From: Heliocybe sulcata
Lineage: Eukaryota; Basidiomycota; Agaricomycetes; Gloeophyllales; Gloeophyllaceae
Assembly (NCBI GenBank): GCA_004369045.1
Contig: ML213523.1
Coordinates: 385,688-449,687 of the forward strand
DNA: 64,000 bases
Reading direction: 5' to 3'
Part shown: one piece after another, positions 21,580-32,636 of the stretch
Position numbering within the stretch: position 1 is the first letter of the stretch
Layout of the letters: every line of letters starts with the position of its first letter
The notes under the pieces: model-generated
Seen by the model: the letters and a program-made list of their open reading frames with translations, nothing else
What the model was told of the DNA's origin: nothing
The model's database searches: none
Program-made: the position numbers and the translations under genes

Positions 21580-22202
21580 ATACGGAGGCGATGGACTCAG
21601 ACTCGAGCAATACTGCGGAAGGTGGCAAGAGGTGAGTAGTATGTCGTCTCACACGTCGAATGCCCGTCTGCGTTGGGTGATAAGCGCGGGGGGTCGCCCC
21701 ATACGAGATCGACGAGCTTTGCGTACCTGTTCTCGTATACGCGATGCCCCTAGCATCTAATCCGCGACTCTCGGGATGGCGATAATGTCGCTGCTCAACT
21801 GTATTCCCATCTCTTATCAAGCTTGCTTTTCTGCGGACGGGAGATGCAGGTCCGACGCCGATATAATTCCGAGGCACCGTAAATATTGTTCAGAAGCCGC
21901 CGGCAATTCTGACGAGTGCCGCTGGCGACATTGATTGCGAGGATGCTGTGCAGGGGAAGCCCTGTACAATTGCCTTTTGCAGCCATAGTGGCGACTCCAG
22001 AATTATAAACTTCTTCCTATCTCCCCGCGTATGTGAGCGCGTATGTGAGGGCTTATCGTATGGTCCTGAAATTCGCTCATGGAGCGTATATGAAGTCCTC
22101 CTTACAGACTCTGCAACCGCGGGATTGATTCTGCTTGTCGCAGGTAAGTGCAGCTCGAATTGCGCATGGACGAAATTCGCTGACCTGACCCGCAAACTTC
22201 AG
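21580..22202. promoter_or_regulatory. Divergent promoter region, hydantoinase/permease
   Basis: This 0.6-kb stretch separates the two divergent genes and must contain both promoters and the unresolved first exon(s) of the permease (a GTAAGT donor near 22145, acceptor at 22202). A short direct repeat GCGTATGTGAG occurs twice near 22027-22048. No known operator was recognised. Confidence 0.5.
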
Positions 22203-23889
22203 GTCAAGGGCGGAGATAGCTGCATGGACTCTCAAGATCCTGCGTGTCCATTCTGGCGGTGATGCATCCGTTTGGATCAACGATGACATCCGTCCACTTC
22301 CTCCTTCTCGTCGCACATGGGACCGGTATGCGTTCATATCCTTCTGGGCAATCAACCAAATTGCTCTGAGCAACTGGCAAACCGGTTCCTCGTTAGTCGC
22401 TGTGGGCCTTTCCGTCTGGCAGACGATGATCGCAGTCATCATAGCGAAGATTATCATAGCCGTCGTCGCCATTTTCAACGGCTACGTAGGTGCGGAATGG
22501 CACATCGGGTTCCCGGTCGTGTCTCGCTACGTATGGGGGGTATACGGCGCGTACCTGTCGCTCCTGCAGCGTATCGTGTTGTCTCTTGTGTGGTTCTCCG
22601 TCCAGTCCTGGACAGGAGGTCTCTGCATTACCGCCATCCTTGCAGCCATATTCCCGTCATTCCAGCACATGGCAAATACGATGCCCGCCTCGACTCATAT
22701 GACCACCAAACAGTTCGTAGGATGGGTGGTGTACAACATCGTTACCGTGCCTATGTTGTACATCCCTCCGGAGAAGACCAAACGCCTGCTCATCGTCATG
22801 AACATCGTCTCATTCTTCACGCTCATCTCTATCATGATTTGGGCTCTCTCAGAGGCTCACGGTGGCGGACCTCTCCTCTCTCAGCCAGCGGCTGTATCCT
22901 CTGGATCCTCTGGATCAGACCTAGGATGGGCGATCGTCTCAGGAATCACCACAGTCATCGGATCCATCGCCGTAGGCCTCACCAATCAGCCCGACTACTC
23001 CCGCTTCGCACGCAGGCCAGGCGACCAAGTCTTTGGACAATGGTTCAGCATCATCTTCTTCGGCACGATCATGCCCCTCTTCGGCTGCCTAGCTTCCTCT
23101 GCCACCGTGGCTATCTACGGCGAGGCCCTCTGGAACCCGCCGAACATCGTCCTCAAGTGGCTGGACACCGACTACAACGCCAAGTCGCGCGCCGCGGCCT
23201 TCTTCGCCGGCGTCGGCCTCGTGGTGTGCCAGCTCGCCATCAACACCATCGACAACGCCTTTTCCTGCGGGATGGACCTTGCGGGTTTGTTCCCCAAGTA
23301 CATCAACATCCGCCGCGGCGCGTACATCGGCCTCGTGCTGTCCATCATCATGCAGCCCTGGCAGCTCCTCTCGTCCGCGGGCACCTTCATCTCCGTCCTC
23401 TCCGCCTACTCCGTCTTCCTAGGCCCCATGATCGGGATGCAGGTGTGCGACTACTGGCTCGTCCGTGCAAGGAAGATCAAGCTGTCCGACCTCTACTCTG
23501 CGCGGCCGTCGGGGATATACTATTATTACCGTGGGTGGAACTGGCGCGCGTTCGTCGCGTGGATCGTCGGATGGGCTCCTCAGATCCCTGGATTCATTAA
23601 TCGGATCAATCCAGACATCAAGGTGCCTGTCGGAAGCCAGCATCTCTACTATCTGGCGTTCCCCGTCGGTTTCTGCATCAGCTTCTCGATTTTTTGGGTA
23701 CTCAATAGGTTGTCGCCCCCCAGAGGTCTCGGAGAGGTCGATGACGCCGATTACTACGGGACGTTCTCCGAGGGCGAAGCAGATAGAATGGGAATCAGGC
23801 CAACTGCCGACTCTCAGGCTTCTGCTGCGGAGCAGGTAGACGAGAAGAACGTCGATTTGGAGCGAACTGTCTCTGTTGATAAGCTGTAA
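22203..23889 (+). CDS. NCS1-family permease (purine/pyrimidine/hydantoin type)
   Basis: The main exon runs from an acceptor at 22203 and encodes at least 562 residues; the start codon lies in an upstream exon I could not fix. Family landmarks are WINDDIRPLPPSRRTWDRYAF at the N-terminus, FWAINQIALSNWQTGSSLVA, VSRYVWGVYGAY in the IFNGYVGAEWHIGFP region, TNQPDYSRFAR, MPLFGCLASSAT and FLGPMIGMQVCDYWLVR. About 12 membrane helices are visible. NCS1 proteins are sodium- or proton-coupled importers of nucleobases, allantoin, thiamine or hydantoins (bacterial Mhp1). The hydantoinase neighbour suggests a hydantoin-like substrate, by inference. The C-terminal tail is acidic and ends VSVDKL. Confidence 0.88.
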
Positions 23890-24613
23890 TACGAAGACTA
23901 TATGATCGTATCAAGAGTTGCTATGTGTCTTGTAATTCAGACTTTTGCGTCGGTTGCTCCAGATGCGTCCTCTCCTGAAGAAACCTACCTCTTGATGAGT
24001 CCACCTCACCATTGAATCTTTACTATGTCACAATGCGTGAAGTACCTTTATGAAACTGGCGGGTCCTTTCTATTTACAGGAATCATTACAGTACTATGTG
24101 TTACTCGGAGACTGGAAGACAATGCACAAGAGAAGGCCACATAGACAAGATTAACTTATCTTACCTCATGACTTGCAAGGGGAAAGTCATGGCTACAGTA
24201 TTTTACTCGCAACGCTAGCTCAGGCCCAGGACTCGTGGCCTGCTACCCCCAAGTTATGTTATAATTGCACGGGCGGTACGTTGCTAGCCTCCTTGCATCC
24301 GACCACCCATCGACTGTATTCCACACTAGTTACCCACATACAATAAGGCGCCCATTATATACAATACCGTAAACCCAAGCGATAAAAAAACACATACCCA
24401 GAACGACAACCATGCAGTCTAAATGCCCAGAGAAATAGATGCGCAACCATGCCCAGAGAAGTAAAATCAACAGTGCCCAAAGACCAGATATGATGCGCAC
24501 GACATAAACCCATGACATGATGCGAAAAGATATACTTCTAATCCCAGAGTCCCAATGAAAAATGCGACCCAACCATCCACCCAATGACAATGAAAACCCG
24601 ATACGATACGCGC
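23890..24613. other. Intergenic between convergent genes
   Basis: It is AT-rich 3' flanking DNA. Short hydrophobic minus-strand frames here (24330-24590) look like chance. Nothing else was seen. Confidence 0.4.
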
Positions 24614-26140
24614 CTAGAAGAGACTAGCAGACGAGCCGGCAAATCGACGGTCCAGCCGGGAGGAGGAGTCGGAGCAGGAGCCTTCGCAGGATGGAACAGC
24701 CAGGCCAAGCAACCGCCCTGCAGACGCCGGCGGAGCGACCAGGAGACCAGTCGGTAGATGCTCCAGACGCGAGACCAAGAGCTCAGTACATCCTCCAAGG
24801 CGACGTCGGGCTTGCCCGCCCTTCAATCTACGAAACAAAATCATCAGCCTCCGCGCAGGCGCAGGAACACAGGTCCAAGAGACACCACACACCTGCTCAC
24901 ATTCAACTTGCTCACCTCCCCACACCTCCCCAAACGCCGGCTCCCACCCCACACTCTCAAACCACCTCCGCCTCCACTCCCCATACCCACCCGCACTCCT
25001 CCCCGGTTCGAGCACATCCAACGTCCTCCTCCTGGTCTCCTTTCGATCTCTCTCCTTCCTGCCAGCTACTTCCACCGCAAACTCATACACAGCCTCCCGA
25101 CTCAACGCCCTAAGCTCCTCCACCATCTCTTTCTGATACGCCGCCCACCACGGGATGCTAATCGCCGGCAGCGCAGGTTGGACATAAACAGCCCGGATAC
25201 TCGCAGGCTGCCCGTCCCCACCGTCGTTCTCTACATCAGTCGACTCATCACTGCCCGCATCCGTCCCTACCTCCGTCTCCGCGTCCGAGTCCGAGTCAGA
25301 CTGAGATTCACCAGGCACATCTTGCGCCTCGGTGCCAGGTCCATGTTGGATGGTCTCGAATAGCGTCATCACACTCTCCAGCCTTTGCACCTTCCCAACC
25401 CGTCCAATATCCAGCATCTTCCTCATCAGCGGCACACTATTCCTCCCCAGACGGACATTCGTGAACTTCACCTCCGCCAGGCTAGGTGCACAGCTCGCAG
25501 CCATCTTCACGAGGCCTATAGGCTCATCACACAGAGTCGGTGAAGCAGCGAACGCCAGATGCAGATGCGTCAGGGACGGCATCGTCGGCGAACGGGCGTC
25601 ATCAAATTCCGCGACATATGGGATGGCCGTGAAGCGCGTGGTTAGTGACTGCAGGCGAGGGAAGCTTGTGTCGAGAATGACACGGTAGGGGGTGATGTGT
25701 GGGTTGTAAGAGAGCATGGTTAGAGACACGAGGGAAGGCGCCAGGAGGGGCAGTAATGCGCTGTAGGCCTGCAGAAGTCCATGCGCTTCCGTCACGGCGG
25801 TAGGATTAGAGCGACGGAGAATGTCATCGACACCCGGGAGACTCGCAGTATCTGCACCAACATCGCACAGAAAGATGTGCTTCACTCTGCCTACATATGC
25901 CCGACCTTCAGCCTCGGCCTGAGCTTTGTCCGATTCGAGCAGTGAAAGAAGTCTGCGGATGGAGTCGAGCCCGGAAACATGAAGAGTATTCAGAGCAAAG
26001 GGAGCTGCGAGTGAGTGGAAGGATCGGGAAACCACGGATACGGACGAAAAGGAGGTCGGGGCGAGAGCGATAATGTAGCTCAGGAGCTCGGGCGGGAGAG
26101 TCTGGAAAGACATGACGGAGGAGGGAGATATCGATAACAT
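24614..26140 (-). CDS. F-box protein with acidic spacer
   Basis: The reading is 508 codons with an F-box-like start (FQTLPPELLSYIIALAP, then SVSVVSRSFHSLAAPFALNT). A leucine-rich middle follows (LTHLHLAF, LAEVKFTNVRLGRN), then an acidic Ser/Asp spacer (DSDSDAETEVGTDAGSDEST) and a tail with YVQPALPAI and GEWRRRWFESVGWEPAFGEV. A paralogue with the same order lies at the right edge of the window. In that paralogue the protein stops soon after the homologue of this last motif. Here the frame runs on for about 90 basic residues, so the extra tail may be read-through of an intron (a GTGTGT donor follows) and the real end may lie nearer 24870. The likely role is an SCF substrate receptor. Confidence 0.7.
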   Translation of the reverse strand: MLSISPSSVMSFQTLPPELLSYIIALAPTSFSSVSVVSRSFHSLAAPFALNTLHVSGLDSIRRLLSLLESDKAQAEAEGRAYVGRVKHIFLCDVGADTASLPGVDDILRRSNPTAVTEAHGLLQAYSALLPLLAPSLVSLTMLSYNPHITPYRVILDTSFPRLQSLTTRFTAIPYVAEFDDARSPTMPSLTHLHLAFAASPTLCDEPIGLVKMAASCAPSLAEVKFTNVRLGRNSVPLMRKMLDIGRVGKVQRLESVMTLFETIQHGPGTEAQDVPGESQSDSDSDAETEVGTDAGSDESTDVENDGGDGQPASIRAVYVQPALPAISIPWWAAYQKEMVEELRALSREAVYEFAVEVAGRKERDRKETRRRTLDVLEPGRSAGGYGEWRRRWFESVGWEPAFGEVWGGEQVECEQVCGVSWTCVPAPARRLMILFRRLKGGQARRRLGGCTELLVSRLEHLPTGLLVAPPASAGRLLGLAVPSCEGSCSDSSSRLDRRFAGSSASLF

Positions 26141-27139
26141 GAGCTGGCAGTGCGAAGTGCAATATATGCGATCCCAGACCGAACACTGGAAATATCAATA
26201 TCGTGTGATAGCCGTGAACCCTGAGGGTACTCACCGACGCCGACCACCCTGACAACGAGGTCACTTCGACCCCCGTTCCGACCCGAAAGTCAGAGACAAG
26301 CAATATCGATAATTCACCAAAGTGGGTGGACTGGATTCACGGCATGCCAAGTTTTGCAGCACCGGACGGTGACACGGTGAAACATTCCACCAAACTGGGG
26401 CTCCGATAAGATAGGTAACGGACCTGTTCGTCGGCCGATGGATGTTCGGCAATCCCCGATCGTTCTGTCGCGACGACCGTCAAGCCGAATGAGAGAAATA
26501 CTTGGCCATCTCTCGTGCTCAAGGCTTCATATGACCCAGGAGAAATGTCGTGATTCTAGCGGGTTCAAGTCAGGCGTCAGGCGCCCTTGATATCTCGCCA
26601 ATGCCGTCGGGACCGTCATTGTAGACTCCTCTGAGGCTGTAGACGCTGGTGACGACGCAACGACGAGGACAGAGCGCGCCGACATTGTCGCTGGAGGGGA
26701 CGATGGTGGTGGAAGGGGAAAAAATCAAACAGCGACGACCATCAGACGAGTCTGGCCTTATAAGACTGCGAGTGTGAAGGCACAGAAGAGAATCGATCAG
26801 TAATGAGGTAGTGTGACGTCATGGTCAGGGCTTGTCCATCGTCCATTCGAGTTCTTCAAATGCCGACTTTCATGAACACGAATTCTACCTTTGGTTGCTC
26901 GTATATATCTGATCTGCTATACTCAGCTAAACATTTTACAACATTACCAATATCCTATCGTTTGAATTTTACATGTGGAATTCTTACAACAAACACCACG
27001 GTAGGATATCATTTTCAGGAGACATATATCTATCGACAACGCTCAATAACAGACAAAGAGTATTAGAATGAAGCATCATCGCGAGAGCCTGGCGCGTGCG
27101 TCATACTGACACTACGGCCAGGATGCCATGAGTCGACCA
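26141..27139. other. Gene-free stretch
   Basis: It contains the upstream region of the F-box gene and an AT-rich block (26860-27070). No coding or repeat signal is convincing. Confidence 0.4.
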
Positions 27140-27689
27140 TCACGAATGCGATACCCACCCAGAATGCCGCTCAAATCCGTGAACTGGGGATGGTACGCGT
27201 GGTGCTCGGTTGTATTGCTACGCGAATATAAAAGTGTTCACACAAGGATGCTCTAAGATTGTGAACAGATACTTACGGGAAGATAAGACACCTCGTCGTA
27301 CTCCACGTACTCGGGAGGTGGAGAGTTCTCAACATCCTCTCGGATCGGCTTTGGCTCATGAAATGGCACAGCAGCGTGTAATGTGCACTGCACCGTCTGG
27401 GTTTCCCTCCGTTGCACCCTCCGTCGCAGGATGTGTCGACAAAGAACCAGGGAAAGAAGAACGACGATAATGATAACTGCGCTTCGGTCGTTAACGAAGA
27501 CATCATTGGTCAGAATAAGCCAGGCATACCAATTGTAATACCAGCTATGGTTCCGTTCCCCATTGCTCCAGGACACCTATACAGCCCATTACGCTCATAA
27601 TAGCACTGAGCGTTCATTCTTCTGGGAAGGACCAGCGATGCTGTCGAGACGTTAGAGCTTGCAAGTGAGACTGTCATTTTGGTAGCCAT
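27140..27689 (-). CDS. Small single-pass membrane protein with PPxY motif (second copy)
   Basis: Three exons: ATG 27689 (MATKMTVSLASS), an ectodomain beginning NAQCYYERNGLYRCPG, an AGITI/VIIIVVLLSLVLC membrane segment assembled across an intron near 27465-27530, then basic RHILRRRVQRRE. The cytosolic tail carries SPPPEYVEYDEVSYLP, a PPxY motif, and the last exon ends GWVSHS at TGA. The layout (short two-Cys ectodomain QCYxxxGxYRC, AGI helix, Arg-rich stop, PPxYxxYD tail) is the same as in the gene at 14242-14958, so I take them as paralogues. The signal peptide is weaker here. PPxY motifs bind WW domains such as those of Rsp5/Nedd4 ligases; that role is inference. Confidence 0.6.
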
Positions 27690-28139
27690 GTCGGTGCCAC
27701 ACCCCAGTGTTATATACTACGGCATTATGCTGCGGATACGATAGACAGACAAGGGGGTCATAATGACATCCAAGCTGGCGGGTTACTGGATGCGGGGGAT
27801 CCGTTTGCTCGCGAGCGGGATTGTCGCGCCACAAGACCACAATTGGTAACTGGCACAGCCACTGATCCTCAAAGTGGAGTGGATCCGAAGCCCACGGGCC
27901 GCGGAACGTCTGCGATGAAGACCAGACGTCGTATTTGCGCGCTCAGAATCAAAATCAGGACGAGGAAACAAGCCTCGAGAAACTCAATGCAGTAGAACGT
28001 GCCAGAAGCTGCATAGTCAATATAGCGTCAAAACGGGTGTCCGTCTAGGTACACAACACGCCCCATACAACGTCGTCTAACTCTCTAAATACAACTGCAT
28101 ACAAGCGACTGTAGAATAAAAGCGAACCTCAACGCACAT
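27690..28139. other. Intergenic
   Basis: No gene was recognised between the small membrane-protein gene and the 3' end of the next minus-strand gene. Confidence 0.4.
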
Positions 28140-28964
28140 CTATGCTGCAATACCGCAGAGCGCAGTACGACTAATAGCGTACGACCCAAAAATAAATGAA
28201 AGGATAATCAAAGCAAGGAAGCCAGGAGCAGTAACAGGGACTGACCGATCTGCCTTGACCTGTCCCTCCGCTTTATCAACAACAGGCTCCGGAGACAGGC
28301 CTCGCCCCTCCAGCCACTCCTGGCCGTACACGAACATATCCCTATCCGGGAACACCTCCGTAATCTCGCAGCATATCCCCTCCGCCTCGAGTCTGTACGT
28401 CCTCTCCAGCTCCCGCAGCCCCTTCACCACCCGCGTCTTCACAGTCAACAGCGTGAACGCGGGCGCGGCGCGCATGTGGCGGAAGAGCTGGCCGATGGCA
28501 AACTTTTCGTCGAGGAGGAGGCGCTCCGTGAGGGGCGACGTCAGCGTCACGGTCGAGGTGGCAATGCAAACAATGCGGTTGGAGCAGTGCTCGAGGACTT
28601 GGCGGTTCTGGATTATTGGCGTTTCGGGGGATGCGGGGGCGGAGCGGGGAGAGGTGCGGGCTGAGGTGCATTCTATTGAGATGGGGCGGCCGAAGAAGCA
28701 GCTGAACAATACTAGTGGTTAGCGGATATTTGACAAAGGAGAAGGGAAGTGGCTTGCTAACCTCAGTAGACGTTGGAGATCGCCTTGGGCGGCGAGCATG
28801 ATTCGCTCGACGCCTGTCAGGTCTTCATGGCATAACAGCTAACATTCATCGCGTCAAAAATTTGTTGTTAGCCAGGTTATCCAGAAACATACCTCAACAG
28901 AGGTAGTAGCTTTGCTGTAACGGTCGACAGTCCTCGTGGTGGTGGTAGTAGTCGTCACACTCAT
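28140..28964 (-). CDS. Unknown conserved domain protein with C-terminal anchor
   Basis: Three exons from ATG 28964 (MSVTTTTTTRTVDRY) give about 225 residues. After a Thr-rich start comes GVERIMLAAQGDLQRLL, then CFFGRPISIE, RIVCIATSTVTLTSP, LDEKFAIGQLFR, RELERTYRLEAEGICCEI and EVFPDRDMFV. The same series forms the N-terminal domain of the gene at 43253. The block AIGQLFR..CEITEVFPDRDMF faintly recalls the chorismate-lyase-like fold, but I would not assign a reaction. The C-terminus ends in a hydrophobic segment (FLALIILSFIFGSYAI) with a very short polar tail, so the protein is probably tail-anchored. Introns near 28710-28760 and 28845-28890 are well formed. Confidence 0.7.
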
Positions 28965-29956
28965 GTTTAGCGTAACTGCCGGTATGAAGGCCTTCGAAGA
29001 ACGGGTCCTCCTTTCTGTCTCTGATCAGCACATCTTAAGGTTCTCCACCTCCACCAGAATCGCACCGTGGCATAAGAAGGAGAACCGCAAAAGACTCGGT
29101 CAGGGATACCAACCACGCAGTGGGCAAGTCGGTCTCTGTCCGCATTTGATCAAATTAGGTAATGTTCGGGATTAATTTGTCAAATGTCGGTGCGGGACTT
29201 TCCGTAGTCTGTCGTTGGCAACCGTCAGCAGCATCGGATGCTGTACAGATATCTTTACTGGCGGCAACCTCCACTGGCCTCGGTGTCTGATCCTCGATTT
29301 CTCCTCACCCCGTCTGGTGTATGTCAAAAAGTTTTCGGTCAAATCGCCTAAATTCTCAGTATGCCGTGCCTTCAGTATGTTTGAAACTTGGACTACGCAT
29401 GCTGTTATCCACTTCATGCTTAGATATGACGACTACGGCAAATGAAGCTGCGTAATCATTGATGTACGATGCCGCATATGTCTACGGAACTGTCTATCAT
29501 TCAAGACTGGGATCCAAGACTGGGATCCTATCATGGTTTGCGTGACCGCAATGCACTCCGAGTCCTAATGTAAAGTCAACACTTGCTATCTGAGGTCGCT
29601 CGGCGACGGCTTGCATAGCATATCTTGCTCCGGCAGGGACGTCAGCGGCAGGCGCTCACTGTATTCAAGGTCCAAAGGCCAAGAGTCAATATTCCCGATG
29701 TCTCTTCAGGGGAAGTTGTGACGTACAACCCGTCAGACTTATTCTGCAATTGTTGGCCAGAAGATGCGATGCTCCCTGAAAGGTTAGCACCAGAGCTGAA
29801 TAATCGCAGTCTCAGGTTCTGTCCGCCATAGAGTTTATATCATCCTCGGCGCGACTAATATAACTACTGCACATGAGACAGCCCGTCTCAAGGGGGATCG
29901 GTCTGTATTCGTCAAGTCCTCAGCGCTGACAATCGTCGATACCATCTGCGCCCGTC
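28965..29956. other. Gene-free stretch
   Basis: No gene was recognised. A 14-bp tandem duplication (AAGACTGGGATCC unit) lies at 29503-29530. Short open frames here have no family resemblance. Confidence 0.4.
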
Positions 29957-30523
29957 ATGCATGCCCTGCCACCCGAACTGCCGATACAGATCGTTGACTT
30001 GGCCTGTCACGACGCAGGACAAACGAGTTGCACACTGCGATTAGTCTCCAAATATCTTTGCGCGGTTACGGATCCATACAGGTTCCGATCTGTTGCCGTG
30101 CGCGACGGAATGGGTCAGTCGATTACTGGAGTCCTTGTCGAATGCTGCTCCGGCGAATGACGCTGCGTCGCTGCGACATCTCTTCATCGCCGATGCATCT
30201 GCAGAGAGCCGAGATGGACTTCCATTCGCACAGGGGACCACCGCAAGGCACGTAAAGCCGAAGAACTGAGCAGCTTCATGTTCTCTCGCAAAGCCATGAA
30301 TGTCCTTCTCCTCGTCGCACCTTTTATCGAGACGCTCTCATGTATCACGCCTAATCGCCAATGCTCGACCAAGTTTTTCCTCCTCTTCCTAAGAACCGAG
30401 TTTCCGAAACTCACTCACCTCACACTTCGCGTCATCATGGAAGACAAATTCCGCGCGGTTGTATCTCTCCTTCTGCACCTGTCTCCGTTCATGCTTAACT
30501 TGACTCACTTGCATATACTGTGA
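29957..30523 (+). pseudogene. Decayed F-box paralogue
   Basis: The start (ALPPELPIQIVDLACHDAGQ, then RLVSKYLCAVTDPYRFRS) matches the F-box gene at 33775 codon for codon in many places. After about 68 codons a stop follows a frame change. The homologous frame resumes near 30278 (KAMNVLLLVAPFIETL, FPKLTHLTLRV, LNLTHLHIL) and stops at 30521, where the intact paralogue reads LSHLHIQC and continues. So it has at least one frameshift and is truncated after roughly half the gene. Confidence 0.8.
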
Positions 30524-30715
30524 CCGGGGAAGCCGTCATGTGTGGTCCTTCATCTGCAAGGATAGACTCGAGGGATTGGCAGTGAGTGGAGAATCAAGAC
30601 GCGTGTCTGAGCCAACGAGACAAGGAGTAGACAGAAAAGGCCGGTCAACAAAAAAACAGAAGACGAGGAGAAAGGATAGTGGGGGGAGGGGAACGGAGCT
30701 TGGACGTGCTTGCGC

Positions 30716-32636
30716 TCAGTCGAGGGTGTAGGCCATGCCGTAGAAGTCGGCGAAGGGATACTTCTCTAGGATCTGCTTGATGACCCACCAGATGGGCGTA
30801 CCGTACGTGACGTGATTATGCATGCCCCGTGGCATACCTGAGTGCAGGATGGCGAGCGCGTCGCCGCTTCCCGTGAAGATGAGAGAGCCCGAATCGCCAT
30901 AGTCCGAAAAGTCGCCAGAAGTCTTGCTATAGTTATAGACGACCACCTCCCTGGACTCGAGTCCGCCGGCGGTGCAGATATAGGCCTCCATGCCAGAGTA
31001 GCGGCCCAATGTAAGCTTGGACGTGTTGCCGTACTTGGCGACGATATACAGTGGCTCGCCATTCTTGTCCTCTGTGTCAGGATTGACGAGGTGGCGAGGC
31101 AGAGCCTTACAGATGGGGAGCTGGAGTTTGCTTGGGATCGTCCTACCCTCACGAATGGTAGCGATGGGCCAGAAGTGATCCTCAAGCTCACGAGCACTGT
31201 ATTGGTTTCCTGAAGAGTTGGATGTTAGTAAGTGAGTTTATAATGAAGGGGGGAAATGGAATGGAACACACCCAGGTCAATGATGTTACGCTCAAAATTC
31301 TTGAGCTTCTCCCCATCGACGGCAAGTGTAGCAATGTCACGAGTGTAGTGATGGTTATCGACCCTAACAGAGATCGGTGGAGCCCAGTCGACTTCACCGA
31401 ACTTGCGCTTGTCGGCATCTTGCTCGTCCGCATCTAGCCACTCAGTGTTGACTTCAGCGAAGAACATCTGGGGAGTGGCGTTGTCTTCGTTCCTGTCATC
31501 CAAGGCGTTCTGCGTGCGTCGCATGGCCGTGCTGTTCTTCCCGCCCGACTTCGAGTCCAACTCCGCCAATTCTCCGGAAAGTCTAACAGCATCGCGAAAC
31601 CCTGTGCTGATCGCATCTTCGATCTCAACGACAGCACGAGCGAGACGGTGTTCACCACAGAGAAGGATGTGCTGAGGATTGGCCCCGTCGAACTCGTAAT
31701 GGGTGGTCGTGTCGACGGAGGCGACGTGCTTGTTGGTGAGGGCAAGGATTCTGTCACTGGGGTGGCCGTTGCTTGTCTTCATCTCCCGGAACAGGAATGC
31801 GATGGTTCCTGGTGCTTTGTCGGACTGCCTGGCGATGGAGATGCCTAGGCCATTGTTGAAGGGGTGATTAAGGCCAAACCGGGGACCGGTCTTATTCTCG
31901 ATGCTCGTCAGAGGCGGCCTGGCTAGCCTTTCGACTGACCCTTAGTACCACTCGACCACGACATCAGTGATCTGGGCGTCAGACAGGATGCGAAGGATGT
32001 CGGGCGTGGCATCGCGAACAGCCTGGGCATTGGTGGTGTTGGGACGAACGGCGATCCACACGACGACTGGGCCGAGATTTTCCTCCGTGCCGTCCTCGAC
32101 GGTCAAGAAGCGAACAGTCTGAAGCGCAGAGTACTTGAGGCCGCGGTCCTTCATTGATGCTATGATCTGAGGAGCGACGGTATGCCACACGGCCTTGAGC
32201 GGCGTACCGAAGACACCGTGGGCAGTCTTGGTGGGGACTTTGAAGAAGCGGTCTCCAGGCGTGGGGATGGGGAAGGGGTTGGTCTCGAGATTGGAACGCC
32301 ACATGAGTTGGGGAGGGTCGCCGGAGATGCCGTGATACCAGAAGTTCATCTCGAACTTGGAGATCAGGTCGGGGGCGACGACGGTGAAGGCGTCTGGGTC
32401 GTTGCTGAGCTGCGAGTAAAGGATATCGGCCTCGCTGATGGTGGGAGAGGTGGGAGAGCCCACAGCGCCTTCCGGAGGAGCCTGGGGCGAGTAACTGCGC
32501 TTGAGATGGTCGACCGTGAAGCAGGTCACGTCTGACAACGCAGAAAGCTGTGAATACGTGGGAACTGAAACGCGCAACAAAGATGGACAGACTCACAGCC
32601 AAGGCGCATGGGGTCAGCCCTCACTTTTTCGACCAT
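30716..32636 (-). pseudogene. Trypsin-like serine protease gene with an in-frame stop
   Basis: The gene reads from ATG 32636 (MVEKVRADPMRLG) through an intron (32535-32597) into a 200-residue N-terminal domain, then a protease domain. The likely triad is His in LTNKHVAS, Asp in RDIATLAVD and Ser in YGDSGSLIF, the PA-clan order. An intron near 31207-31278 is well formed. At 31942-31944 a TAA codon lies in frame between VVEWY and GSVERLARPPL; the frame on both sides is continuous, and the only possible intron would be about 30 nt. So the gene is either nonsense-mutated, read through, or mis-sequenced. There is no signal peptide, so the product would be cytosolic. Similar proteins are fungal orphans to my knowledge. 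Confidence 0.7.

Noticed and set aside
22317-23600. 427-codon plus-strand frame overlapping the permease
   Set aside because: Arg/His-rich shadow frame of the NCS1 permease, which has a full family signature in its own frame.
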